25,767 bases of DNA from JAEZKC01 sp046538945 (GCA_046538945.1 JBKHHW010000029.1:1-25767); one strand, 5' to 3'; shown: positions 14,438 through 22,739, numbered from the stretch's first letter. Numbers and translations: made by a program. The notes: a model not told the origin generated them from the letters alone.

Positions 14438-16303
14438 ATGTGGGAACCTGAATTTGCAAACAGGAAAAGGTGGGCACTGGAAAAGGAGAGGACTGAGGGG
14501 TTTGTCAGCCGTGTGAAGCAGGAGGATGTGGAGGCGGTGCAGCTTCTGTACTGGAGGGAGCACTGTCTGGAATGTTCTCCGCCTGATTGCTATCACAGCT
14601 GCCATCTCTATGAAAAGCGGCGCGACAAGCGTTGCGTGCGGGTAAAGTACGGAATTTATCCCAATCGCGACATTTCGGGTTTTCTGGGTTTCGGAGCTGA
14701 CGTGAGGTTCAAGAAATGGGCAAAGCTTGGCTCCAGCCTCTACCCGGCCGTCCTTGCACCCGACCGTCTGAAAAAATTCCAGGATTTCGACCTGCGGACA
14801 TCGAAAATGGTGAATGGGCTATTCCGCTTCACCAACCCGTTCAATCCTCTTGATTGGTTCAAAGTGAAATTCCACAATCCTCAGCGCCAGCTATTTAAGC
14901 TCCACACTATCATCCGTGAAAATCTTCTTCAGAGGATGCCGGTCACTCAGGACAAACAGCCGGACTGCTTTCTCATAGAGTGTTTTTCCTTTGAGAAGGA
15001 ACCGTTCAATCTGATCATCGAGCACAACAACAATCCCTTCTTCTACAGAGATTCTGTGAGGGTGTGTTACGGTCACAACCTGTTCGAGATTGAGGCGGAC
15101 CGTTTTTCCAAAGGTGCAATCCCCAAGGGGAGTATCACGGTGTATCCTGAAAACGATCTGGAGGCGAGAGTCGTTTTTACCTGGCTTGATTTCGTTAAGA
15201 AAAGGAAGGCGTCTGTAGTGGTCGGTTCACAGGAAAAACCGGCGGAAAAGCCTGCCCAAAAGGTGAAGTGTGTCGCCTGGGATCTGGACAATACCATGTG
15301 GAATGGTGTTCTGATAGATAAGGGTAAGGACAATATTACCATTCCCCGGGAGCATCTGGAAATAATCAGAAAGCTTGATGAAAGGGGAATCATTCAGACT
15401 GTCGTTTCCAAAAATGATCACTCCGAGGCCTGGAGTGTGATTGAGAGGCACGGTCTTGGCGATTACTTCATCTATCCTGCTATCAACTGGGCTCCCAAAA
15501 GTTCCAATCTCAGGCAGATAGCCAGGCGGATCAATATCAACCTGGACACGTTTGCTCTCATCGACGATTCCACTTTCGAGAGGGCTGAGGTGCAGGCCTC
15601 ACTGCCTCAGGTGCGGCTCTATTCCGAGCGGGAGATTGTCCGTATTCTCGGATACAGCGAGTTTGATGTGCCGGTGACGGAGGCGAGCAGGAATAGACGA
15701 AAGAGTTATCTGTTGCAGGTTCAGAGGGAAAAGGTTCAGGAGCAGTACAGTGGTGACTACAAGGCTTTTCTGAAGGATTGTCAGATGCATCTGAGGATTT
15801 TTATTCCCCGGCAGCAGAAGCATGTCAAACGCTGTCTTGAGCTGGTGCAGCGTTCCAATCAGCTTAATCTTTCCACCAAAAGGTACACTGAGGAGGAGTT
15901 CGGGGAGCTGCTTGGAACAGAGGGGATGTTGTGCCTTGCGCTTCACTGTTCGGACCGGTTCGGGGATTACGGCATTGTCGGATTTGCCAGCGTGGATGAG
16001 CGGGGGGAAATTCCCAGGCTGAAGGATTTTGTGATCTCATGCAGAGTGGCTCAGAAAATGGTCGAGCATACATTTATGGAGTGGCTCGGGGCGAAGGAGA
16101 AGGGGAAGGGCTTTTCGATGCTTGAGGCATCGCTTATCAGAACCAAGAAAAACGGGCCTTTGGTGAAGGTGTTTGACGAGATGCCTTTCGAGAAAATGGA
16201 GGATGGCGGTGAGGCTATCCTCTACCGGCTCGGTTTTGACAAGTTGGGCCGTTTCGACGATGTCATGATGGTTACGGATGAGGAGGAGCAGATTACGGCT
16301 TAA
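14438..16303 (+). CDS. FkbH-like HAD-IIIC/GNAT protein with an N-terminal cysteine-rich region
   Basis: The 621-residue protein has three parts. Residues 1-270 are unusual: a cysteine cluster C43-x2-C46-x4-C51-x3-C55 with C66 nearby (REHCLECSPPDCYHSC), then a region I do not recognise. Residues 278-430 are a HAD-IIIC phosphatase-like domain with the nucleophile motif D282-L-D284-N-T286 and VVSKNDHSE. Residues 450-610 are the GNAT-like tail of FkbH proteins (QRSNQLNLSTKRYT, DRFGDYGIVGF, SCRVAQKMVE). FkbH-type enzymes load a phosphoglycerate-derived glyceryl group on an acyl carrier protein; relatives in glycan loci may make other acyl donors. No carrier protein is in the window. The ATG at 14438 is preferred because GGAGAGG lies 7 bases before it; an in-frame TTG at 14432 has no such spacing. 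Domains are clear, the substrate is not. Confidence 0.85.
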   Translation: MWEPEFANRKRWALEKERTEGFVSRVKQEDVEAVQLLYWREHCLECSPPDCYHSCHLYEKRRDKRCVRVKYGIYPNRDISGFLGFGADVRFKKWAKLGSSLYPAVLAPDRLKKFQDFDLRTSKMVNGLFRFTNPFNPLDWFKVKFHNPQRQLFKLHTIIRENLLQRMPVTQDKQPDCFLIECFSFEKEPFNLIIEHNNNPFFYRDSVRVCYGHNLFEIEADRFSKGAIPKGSITVYPENDLEARVVFTWLDFVKKRKASVVVGSQEKPAEKPAQKVKCVAWDLDNTMWNGVLIDKGKDNITIPREHLEIIRKLDERGIIQTVVSKNDHSEAWSVIERHGLGDYFIYPAINWAPKSSNLRQIARRININLDTFALIDDSTFERAEVQASLPQVRLYSEREIVRILGYSEFDVPVTEASRNRRKSYLLQVQREKVQEQYSGDYKAFLKDCQMHLRIFIPRQQKHVKRCLELVQRSNQLNLSTKRYTEEEFGELLGTEGMLCLALHCSDRFGDYGIVGFASVDERGEIPRLKDFVISCRVAQKMVEHTFMEWLGAKEKGKGFSMLEASLIRTKKNGPLVKVFDEMPFEKMEDGGEAILYRLGFDKLGRFDDVMMVTDEEEQITA

Positions 16304-16323
16304 ATGAAAAGGGGGCAAAAGAG

Positions 16324-17103
16324 ATGTTGGTGATAAATGCTGATGACTGGGGCTCATCCGGCATGATAACTTCCCGAATAGAGGAGTGTGTCAGGGCTGG
16401 AGTGGTGGACACGGTCAGTGCCATGGTATTCATGAAGGATTCCGAGAGAGCGAGTCATCTGGCTTCTGCCATGGGGCTTGAGGCGGGGCTGCACATAAAC
16501 TTCACCACTCCTTTTGACTGCAGACATGCTTCCGACCGTCTTATAGCATCACAGCAGAGAGTCATTTCCTACCTCAAGGGAAGCCGGGTCGCTCAGTTCA
16601 TCTTCAATCCTCTTTTGAACAGAGATTTCGATTACGTGTTCAAAGCTCAGTACGACGAGTACTACCGGTTGTACAAAGAGGCACCCGCCAGGATGGATGG
16701 CCATAACCACATGCATCTGTGTGCCAACATGCTCCTTGGCAACTTCATTCCCCGCAGGATAAAGGTCAGACGGAATAATCATTTTCAGAAGGGTGAGAAG
16801 GGTGTCGTGAACCGTACCTACCGTTCTCTTATTGATCTGCTGCTTGAAAGACGTTACATTTGTACAGATTATTTTTTGCACATCCAGCAGTTCGCGGCGG
16901 GTGATTCTGAGGAGAGGAAAATGGCTTTGAAAAGACTTGGCGAGCTCTCAATAAAGGCCAATGTGGAACTTCTGATGCATCCTCATCAGCAGCCGGATTA
17001 CGAGTACGCCATGAGCAGTGATTTCATAGAGGCTGTTTCCAAGATGCCAAGAGGCAGAAAATGTCTCGATGTCCAGGGATCGGCATTCAGCGGGCAGTTG
17101 TGA
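16324..17103 (+). CDS. YdjC/ChbG-family carbohydrate deacetylase
   Basis: The 259-residue protein has the metal-binding pattern of this family: NADDWG (D7, D8) at the start, H57 in AGLHINF, and HNHMH (127-131) in RMDGHNHMHL. Characterised relatives remove acetyl groups from N-acetylglucosamine-containing oligosaccharides such as chitobiose-6-phosphate. No signal peptide is present, so it acts in the cytoplasm, probably on a precursor or a lipid-linked sugar facing the cytoplasm. AAGGGGG lies 8 bases before the ATG, and only 20 bases separate it from the FkbH-like gene. The GT2-FkbH-YdjC order suggests a joint role in an amino-sugar-containing glycan, by inference. Confidence 0.85.
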   Translation: MLVINADDWGSSGMITSRIEECVRAGVVDTVSAMVFMKDSERASHLASAMGLEAGLHINFTTPFDCRHASDRLIASQQRVISYLKGSRVAQFIFNPLLNRDFDYVFKAQYDEYYRLYKEAPARMDGHNHMHLCANMLLGNFIPRRIKVRRNNHFQKGEKGVVNRTYRSLIDLLLERRYICTDYFLHIQQFAAGDSEERKMALKRLGELSIKANVELLMHPHQQPDYEYAMSSDFIEAVSKMPRGRKCLDVQGSAFSGQL

Positions 17104-17141
17104 GTTGTGAAGGAGATTGAATGGCGGCATTCATGCATCCT

Positions 17142-18467
17142 TTACTTTACTAGTGAATCACATTGAGTGTTCGAGAAGCAGTTCTTAATGATGCTCAGGT
17201 AGAATTTTTCATGCCGGCATGCGAGGTGGTCCAGTGTGAACTTCTCCGCTACGAATTTCCGGCCAGCCTCCCCCATTCCTCTTCTGAGTGGTTCACTGCG
17301 CAGAAGTTTTTTGAGAACGGTTGTAAAGTTATTCAGGTCTTTGTATTTGCACAAATACCCGCTTTCACCATGTATTACGCACTGAGAAATGCCTCCAACA
17401 TCGTAGGCAACGACGGGGGTTTTCATGGCCTGAGCCTCCAGCAGAACTCTGGCGAAACCTTCGCTTCTGCTGGGGAGTACTACCACGGCACTGCGAGCAT
17501 ACCATTCTCTGAGTTTCTCGGTTTTGCACTGGCCGGCAAACGTGATCTTTTCCTGCAGACCATGTTTTTTGATTTTTTCCTGGAGGCGGGCGGTGATTTC
17601 AGGAGAATCATTGCGTCCTGCAAAGACTATGTGTGCCGCGACCCCCTCCTTTTTGAGTCGGGCTGCTGCCTCGATGAGATCTTCATGACCTTTTCCTGAG
17701 CAGATTCTGGCAGGAAGGAGAAGTATGGGTTCATCGGGATATGCTGAAGTCAGCACAACATTTTCTCTGTTGTAGAAGTCTGTATTTATGCCGTCGTAGA
17801 GGCTTATATACCGTTTCTGCAGATAGCCGGGAACTCCAATGGCAGAAACGCCGGCAACTGCGTTTGCCAGTGTCAACTGCTCTCTTATACACAGATCTGA
17901 TAATTTGTCATTTGAATAGTGGTTAAGGTAGAAAAAGGGGATGCCTCCGGAGGTTGCCATTTCAATTAATTCGGCAGTATCGGCTCCCCCCAGGCAGTGC
18001 AGGCTTATCAGATTAATGGAGTATCTCGATAGCAGATCATTGAAGAGTCTGCGGGCATCACGGGTTTCGATTCCCAGAGCCTTCTTTCGGTAATGTTTCT
18101 TAAACGGCATGAACAGATACTTAAGCCCGGGGTTGTAAAGGATATGATCCCGGATCAGTTTCTTGCTCATTTTGATAAAAGAATTAGTCATGGGTGCAGT
18201 TCCTCTCCATTCCAGACTAGGGTGAATGGCCGGAGGGATCGCGATGTGCACCAGTTTTCCTCTGCCCTTTTCATGTATGGTTTCTTTAGGTTTGAGTACC
18301 CCGTTTGAGAAATGTACTTGTAGTATGGTCATGTTGTTTCGGTTCAAGAGAGTATTGTTGAGGTCCCGAAGATAAAGCTCGACACCGCCTCCCGAATCGA
18401 AAGCGTGAGTGAATCTGAGTATAGTGATTCCATCCAGGTTTGAATCCGAATTGCGGGAAGATTCCAT
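17142..18467 (-). CDS. Family 4 glycosyltransferase
   Basis: The 441-residue enzyme has a GT-B fold. The N-terminal half has the glycine-rich FDSGGGVELYL near residue 24. The C-terminal half has the nucleotide-sugar-binding region LPARICSGKGHEDLIEAAA (about 251-269), the E336-x7-E344 motif in SRSEGFARVLLE and VVAYDVGGISQCV, all typical of GT4. It transfers a sugar from a nucleotide donor with retention of configuration, at the cytoplasmic face. The gene lies opposite the GT2-FkbH-YdjC group and converges on it with 38 bases between stops. It diverges from the beta-helix gene at 18641. AAGGA lies 10 bases before the ATG. Donor and acceptor are unknown. Confidence 0.9.
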   Translation of the reverse strand: MESSRNSDSNLDGITILRFTHAFDSGGGVELYLRDLNNTLLNRNNMTILQVHFSNGVLKPKETIHEKGRGKLVHIAIPPAIHPSLEWRGTAPMTNSFIKMSKKLIRDHILYNPGLKYLFMPFKKHYRKKALGIETRDARRLFNDLLSRYSINLISLHCLGGADTAELIEMATSGGIPFFYLNHYSNDKLSDLCIREQLTLANAVAGVSAIGVPGYLQKRYISLYDGINTDFYNRENVVLTSAYPDEPILLLPARICSGKGHEDLIEAAARLKKEGVAAHIVFAGRNDSPEITARLQEKIKKHGLQEKITFAGQCKTEKLREWYARSAVVVLPSRSEGFARVLLEAQAMKTPVVAYDVGGISQCVIHGESGYLCKYKDLNNFTTVLKKLLRSEPLRRGMGEAGRKFVAEKFTLDHLACRHEKFYLSIIKNCFSNTQCDSLVK

Positions 18468-18484
18468 ATATTTCCGATCCTTTT

Positions 18485-18544
18485 TGATATAATGGGTGTT
18501 TTGGTAATCATCTCCGGTGTCTTGAATGTCTGAAGATCAAAACA
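18485..18544 (+). promoter_or_regulatory. Extended -10 promoter and leader dyad of the first beta-helix gene
   Basis: TGATATAAT (18485-18493) is a perfect extended -10 element (TGnTATAAT), which needs no good -35. The predicted start near 18500 gives a leader of about 140 bases. TGTTTTG (18497-18503) and CAAAACA (18538-18544) form a 7-bp inverted repeat at the start of that leader. Confidence 0.5.
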
Positions 18545-18640
18545 GCGCAAATCCCATTCCCGCCGTTACCGGTTTAATCTGAAAGGGACCGCATTTTGCT
18601 GGAGTTATGGAAAAAGAGTTATGAACAACGGGGGGGATTG

Positions 18641-19702
18641 ATGAGACTGTTTCTTTTGATCCTGTGTTTAGGTTCTGTCCTGCAGGGGGCTGAAATCACC
18701 GCTTTGAGTGGTTCTGGCGAGCATATTCAAAAAGCCCTGGAGAGGGCGCAGCCGGGAGATACGGTTACAATCCCTTCGGGTACCTACAGGTTCAGGGGCG
18801 GAGTGAGTTTCCCTACAGGAGTGTTTCTCAGGGGGGCTGGCCAGGACAAGACAGTTCTGAATTTGACCGGCGAGCATAGATTCGGTTTCATTCTGGATGG
18901 AGAAAACGGCTTGAAGGGTCGCATTTCCGGGATGACGATCAGGGGAATTGCTCCAGGGAAGGCTTCCGGGATCAAACTGGTGAATTCATGCCGTGATTTC
19001 CGTATCGACCATATCACTTTCACCAGGTGCCATAACGAAGCGGTTGAAGTACACGGTGATGCCAGGGGGGTAGTGGACAACTGCAGTTTCATCGACAACT
19101 GGGCCTACGGGGTGGTGGTGTTCGGGAGAGGGGATTTGTCCTGGAAAAACAAGCTCATTTTCGGAACCGAAGAGGCGGTGTTTGTTGAAGATTGCTACTT
19201 TGAACAGAGGAATATAAACGGGTTTCAGAGGGGGCATCACATAGCATCCAATAACGGTTCACGGTATGTGTTCAGGTATAACGTGATAAAGGACGGTGAT
19301 GTGAGGGCTCAAGCCGTAGATGCTCACGGTAACAAGTACTACTGGCCTCGCGGAAGCAGAAGTTTTGAGATCTACGGGAACAACATTCAGGTGGGAAGCC
19401 GATGGGTGGGTATGAATATCAGAGGTGGGGACGGGCTGATTTTCAATAACAGGTTTTCCGGCACTTATTCCGTGGCCCATATCCATGTTATGCATGAATG
19501 CAGAAAAAATGAGGGCAGTTGTTCCTATCCCTGCATTGATCAAACCAGAGTTCTCCATATCTGGAATAACACCTCGGGATCTGTAAGGGCCAGGATACAT
19601 ATTCGTCATCCGGAGCTGATCAAAGAGAGGCGGGACTGGTTTCACTCTCCGCCGGAAGATTATACTCCTTTTAGGTATCCCCATCCGTTACGAAAAGAGT
19701 GA
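18641..19702 (+). CDS. Secreted right-handed parallel beta-helix protein
   Basis: The 353-residue protein begins with a signal peptide (MRLFLLILCLGSVLQG, cut near AEI). It then folds as a pectate-lyase-type parallel beta-helix. Repeated coils are visible: GDTVTIPSGTYRF, GVFLRGAGQDKTVL, ISGMTIRGI, FRIDHITFTRC, VVDNCSFIDN, VFVEDCYFEQ and FEIYGNNIQV. The fold serves polysaccharide lyases, hydrolases and epimerases; no catalytic set can be assigned by eye. It is a clear paralogue of the N-terminal part of the protein at 19808-21940, sharing GSRYVFRYN, DAHG, PRGSRS, IRGGDG and a DYTP..YPHPL ending, but lacks all downstream modules. The ATG at 18641 is chosen because GGGGGG precedes it and it yields the signal peptide; an in-frame upstream start at 18596 would bury it. 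Confidence 0.85.
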   Translation: MRLFLLILCLGSVLQGAEITALSGSGEHIQKALERAQPGDTVTIPSGTYRFRGGVSFPTGVFLRGAGQDKTVLNLTGEHRFGFILDGENGLKGRISGMTIRGIAPGKASGIKLVNSCRDFRIDHITFTRCHNEAVEVHGDARGVVDNCSFIDNWAYGVVVFGRGDLSWKNKLIFGTEEAVFVEDCYFEQRNINGFQRGHHIASNNGSRYVFRYNVIKDGDVRAQAVDAHGNKYYWPRGSRSFEIYGNNIQVGSRWVGMNIRGGDGLIFNNRFSGTYSVAHIHVMHECRKNEGSCSYPCIDQTRVLHIWNNTSGSVRARIHIRHPELIKERRDWFHSPPEDYTPFRYPHPLRKE

Positions 19703-19774
19703 TAAACTCTGTAACCGGAAAAATAAAAAAGGAAATACGGAATGTTGGTTGTGGGGGAGTTCTTTGAGAAAGAA

Positions 19775-19803
19775 AAAGGGTGCCTGGATCCCAGGCACCC
19801 TTT
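19775..19803. terminator. Shared terminator between the two convergent beta-helix genes
   Basis: AAAGGGTGCCTGG (19775-19787) and CCAGGCACCCTTT (19791-19803) form a perfect 13-bp stem with a 3-base loop. On the minus strand it is followed by TTTTTCTTTC, a good U-tract for the gene at 19808-21940. On the plus strand only TTT follows, so it is probably bidirectional but stronger for the minus gene. Confidence 0.9.
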
Positions 19804-19807
19804 CTGA

Positions 19808-21940
19808 CTATTTTTTCAGTAGCGGTTTGGAGACGATAAACGATTCCTTGCCGATTGACAGTTTGTAGATGTAGCTTCCGGCTGCGAAACGGTTGTTCAG
19901 GTTACCTTGTGAATCAACTCTCAATTCATGTACACCGGCTACCATTTTTTGTCTGAAGGGAACTGCGAGGGTGCGGCCTTTCATGTCGTGAATAGAAAGG
20001 CGTACATCGGCTGCTTCAGGCATGGAATATCGGATTATTCCATTGGACTGGGAAAGAATGCCGGCTTTTTTACCGGTGGAAACGTTTCTGTTGAAAGCTG
20101 AAGTGACCGGCATGGTGGTCCCGTAGACTTCGAACTGTCTTAATTGAACCGAGCCGGCCGAGCTGTTGCCTTTGACTACCAGCTTGATGAAACGGGCGGT
20201 TTCGGTTAACTCTTTTTCAAACCAGGTGCTTGCGAAGCAGTTTTCATTTTCGATAATCGGATGATAGTCATCAGATTCGTGATTTTTGACATATACGCTG
20301 TACTGCCTGCTTACCCAGTTATCGACATCATCACCGTAGAGCCTGATTTTTGAAAGATTGTGAATACGCTTCAGATCATACTCCACCCAGAGGGAGTCGG
20401 CTGCACTGGTTCCCGGACTGGCCGCGGTTTCTCCGCTCAGATCACCATCCCAGAGACCTGAAACGGGGTTTCCTGAACTGATGTAGCCGCAGTCATCGAT
20501 GTAGGTGAATTCATTGGCCAGGTTGACTTCGTCCTCAGCTCTGATCTCGAGAGAAAACTCCTTTGTGGTGCGGTCACCTGAAGTATCGGTGAGCTGCACG
20601 GTGAAGGTACTCACTTCTTGGGCTTCAGGAGTGCCGCTGATTGTTCCTGTTGAGCTGAGATTCAGTCCGTTGGGAAGAGAACCTTCGATTATGCTCCAGC
20701 TGTAGGGACCTTCACCGCCCTCACCCTCGAGAGCGTACTCGTAAGTGAAACCTTCCACTCCGATAGGCAGGTTTTTTGTAATGACTGCGGGAGGAACGGG
20801 GCCGCTGAGCGGGTGAGGGTAGGTGTAGGGGGTGTAATCGGGCATCTTTTCGTGAAAGAAGTCACGTCCGAGCTGGAAGAAGCTTGTGTGTCCGGGTCGG
20901 ACGGTTACCCCAACCGTATTTCCGTTTCTGACTTTGTTGTCCCATACATAGAGACTGCGTGTCTGATCGGGTGCCGGATAGCTGGTGGAAGTATGTCCGC
21001 CGTCGGTGCGGTTAACCAGTAGAATGGGAGTGCTGCCTGTGCCGCCCAGAAAGGTATTGTCGAAAATAACACCGTCTCCGCCTCGGATAAGAATATGGCA
21101 CCAGGAGTTGCGTACAGTGTTGTCCACCGTGTTTCCGTATATTTCATAGCTCCTGGATCCTCTGGGGCTGCCGTATTCTCTTCCGTGGGCGTCTATGGGA
21201 TGGAAATTGCTGGCGTTGTCCATTACCGTGTTGTACCTGAAAACATAGCGGGATCCGTCATTGGAAGCGATCGCGTGACGGTTGTTTCTGAAATAGCAGT
21301 CTTCGACATACACCGCTTTTTCCGTGCCCAGATCAAGGGGACGGGACCAGGCACCGTCTCTGTCGCCGTAGACAACTACTCCGTAGCCCAGGTTGCCGAT
21401 GGTGGAGCGGTAGATATCGATGAAGTCGCACTTGCGGATCACTCCGCGGCAGTTGCCTCTGGCATAAACCGCGGAATATCCGAAATGGCTGAAGGCGACT
21501 TCGAAGATGTGGAAGTCTTTACTGTTGTTGATTCTTATTCCGTTGTCCTGGATTCTTGAGGAACTGCTTTCGATTCCCACCAGAGAGAAATTTCCGATGG
21601 TGGTCCGTTCACTGTTGTTCACAACGAACATGGCGGTGGTGGACGTACCGGACTTTTTGAGAACGGTAGCGGTTTTTCCGGCTCCCAGAAGGGTGATTTC
21701 TGAACTGATGGTAATTGTTCCGCTGTAGGTGAACGTTCCGGCGGGGATCATCACTGTATCTCCTGCCGAGGCCTGGTTGATTGCGGACTGAATGGCGTTG
21801 GTGCTGCCGCTTGAGGCGTTTATCACCCTTGCCAGTGAATCCGACGGTGAAAAGAGCACGAAAGAACAGATGGCCAGACTGCTTATAAGCAGTGCTTTTT
21901 TCTTTTTGGAGAACGCGCGAAAAGCAAAGTCGAGAGACAT
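19808..21940 (-). CDS. Secreted multidomain protein: beta-helix, Ig-like, discoidin, C-terminal sorting-like domain
   Basis: The 710-residue protein has a signal peptide (1-37, hydrophobic ALLISSLAICSFVLF, cut near SLA). A parallel beta-helix follows (about 38-380, GDTVMIPAGTFTY, LLGAGKTATVL, YEIYGNTVDN, GGDGVIFDNTFLG). Next is a He_PIG/cadherin-like Ig domain (about 383-470, SWSIIEGSLPNGLNLSSTGTI), then an F5/8 type C discoidin domain (about 473-608, SLWVEYDLKRIHNLSKIRLY, FIKLVVKG), which usually binds sugar. The end (about 615-710, VRLSIHDMKGRTL, AAGSYIYKLSIG) looks like the sorting or FlgD-like domains of FCB-group secreted proteins. A surface or secreted polysaccharide-active protein is likely; substrate and catalytic residues are not assignable. 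AAGGAG lies 6 bases before the ATG. It faces its shorter paralogue tail to tail. Confidence 0.88.
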   Translation of the reverse strand: MSLDFAFRAFSKKKKALLISSLAICSFVLFSPSDSLARVINASSGSTNAIQSAINQASAGDTVMIPAGTFTYSGTITISSEITLLGAGKTATVLKKSGTSTTAMFVVNNSERTTIGNFSLVGIESSSSRIQDNGIRINNSKDFHIFEVAFSHFGYSAVYARGNCRGVIRKCDFIDIYRSTIGNLGYGVVVYGDRDGAWSRPLDLGTEKAVYVEDCYFRNNRHAIASNDGSRYVFRYNTVMDNASNFHPIDAHGREYGSPRGSRSYEIYGNTVDNTVRNSWCHILIRGGDGVIFDNTFLGGTGSTPILLVNRTDGGHTSTSYPAPDQTRSLYVWDNKVRNGNTVGVTVRPGHTSFFQLGRDFFHEKMPDYTPYTYPHPLSGPVPPAVITKNLPIGVEGFTYEYALEGEGGEGPYSWSIIEGSLPNGLNLSSTGTISGTPEAQEVSTFTVQLTDTSGDRTTKEFSLEIRAEDEVNLANEFTYIDDCGYISSGNPVSGLWDGDLSGETAASPGTSAADSLWVEYDLKRIHNLSKIRLYGDDVDNWVSRQYSVYVKNHESDDYHPIIENENCFASTWFEKELTETARFIKLVVKGNSSAGSVQLRQFEVYGTTMPVTSAFNRNVSTGKKAGILSQSNGIIRYSMPEAADVRLSIHDMKGRTLAVPFRQKMVAGVHELRVDSQGNLNNRFAAGSYIYKLSIGKESFIVSKPLLKK

Positions 21941-22251
21941 TTGATACTCCTTTTAAAACTAACTGAAAATGCACATCCAGAAGAACTTGCCTCGAACAGC
22001 TATCAACCTGCAAGGCTGCCCTGGGTTCATTCGCTGTAACTGACTGTCATGGACAAAGTTAGAGAGCTCTCGCGATAGCTAGAAAAAGTATACTACGGTG
22101 GATCCGGAAATTCCAAAATATTGGCGTTCCGCAGGTTGTTTAAACAGGCATGAAAAAGCTTGTCCGGTGTTGTTAATGGCATTTTAACCGGATAAGCAAT
22201 TAAATTGAGACTGTTAACATATGATCAGATCTCATACGCACGGGACAACTG
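21941..22251. other. Intergenic region (311 bp) upstream of the large beta-helix gene
   Basis: No gene is seen here. The stretch holds the promoter described at 22087-22116, a predicted leader of about 140 bases with the palindrome GAGAGCTCTC near its start, and further upstream the palindrome TGTTTAAACA (22137-22146). The leader was compared by eye with common riboswitch patterns and none fits. Confidence 0.6.
22087..22116 (-). promoter_or_regulatory. Promoter of the large beta-helix gene
   Basis: On the minus strand TTGGAA (22111-22116) and TATACT (22087-22092) are 18 bp apart. A dyad GGAAATTCC overlaps the -35. The palindrome TGTTTAAACA (22137-22146) lies about 20 bases further upstream, where an activator would bind. 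The predicted leader is about 140 bases long. Confidence 0.55.
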
Positions 22252-22590
22252 TCAGCGATTGCCCAGAAGCTTCGTGCTCACCAGGTGCTCGAAACTCATT
22301 CCGTTCATTGCCGCTTCCATCGCCAGGCGGCGGTGTACTTCAGGAAGCACCTTGATTGTGAACTGACCGCTGTAGGTCCGGCTGGAAATCGGCTCCGGAA
22401 GCGGCTCTCCATGCATGGCCATGTCCCTGACTATTTCCGTGATCACTTCGCGGATGCCGGCAAGAGCGCTTTCCGGTGTTGGTGCAAGCCATTTGAATTT
22501 GGGAAACTCGGCACAGAATCCGACATGCTCCTGATCTCGTTCAGACCAGAGGACGTTAAAGGTATACAGATCAGTTGGAAGTGCTTTCAT
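22252..22590 (-). CDS. HicB-family antitoxin-like protein, no HicA partner seen
   Basis: The 112-residue protein combines a HicB-like N-terminal fold (about 8-65, YTFNVLWSERDQEHVGFCAE, then PESALAGIREVI) with a C-terminal ribbon-helix-helix segment (about 74-108, SGQFTIKVLPEVHRRLAMEA, MSFEHLVSTKLL). HicB proteins neutralise the mRNA-cleaving toxin HicA and repress their own operon through this DNA-binding end. No HicA-sized frame lies on either side (about 300 bases downstream and 150 upstream are free of one), so this is an orphan or has another role. The ATG at 22588-22590 is chosen because AAGGG lies 8 bases upstream; an earlier in-frame ATG at 22650 has no ribosome binding site. Confidence 0.8.
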   Translation of the reverse strand: MKALPTDLYTFNVLWSERDQEHVGFCAEFPKFKWLAPTPESALAGIREVITEIVRDMAMHGEPLPEPISSRTYSGQFTIKVLPEVHRRLAMEAAMNGMSFEHLVSTKLLGNR

Positions 22591-22739
22591 TTTCTCGACC
22601 CTTTGTGTGTTCCTGAAAAACTGCAGTTTGGAGATTCCAATACCGGTCATTATTTAGGATAGTATTAAAAGGATCTGATCATCAATAAGCAAAAAAGAAT
22701 AAGATGAGGAATGTGATGTGCACCGGGTTGAGGTCTTTT

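Noticed and set aside
21941..22080. Riboswitch (c-di-GMP type) in the leader of the large beta-helix gene
   Set aside because: The conserved GGGCAAACC and ACGCAAAGCC-type segments are absent, and only short local stems can be drawn.
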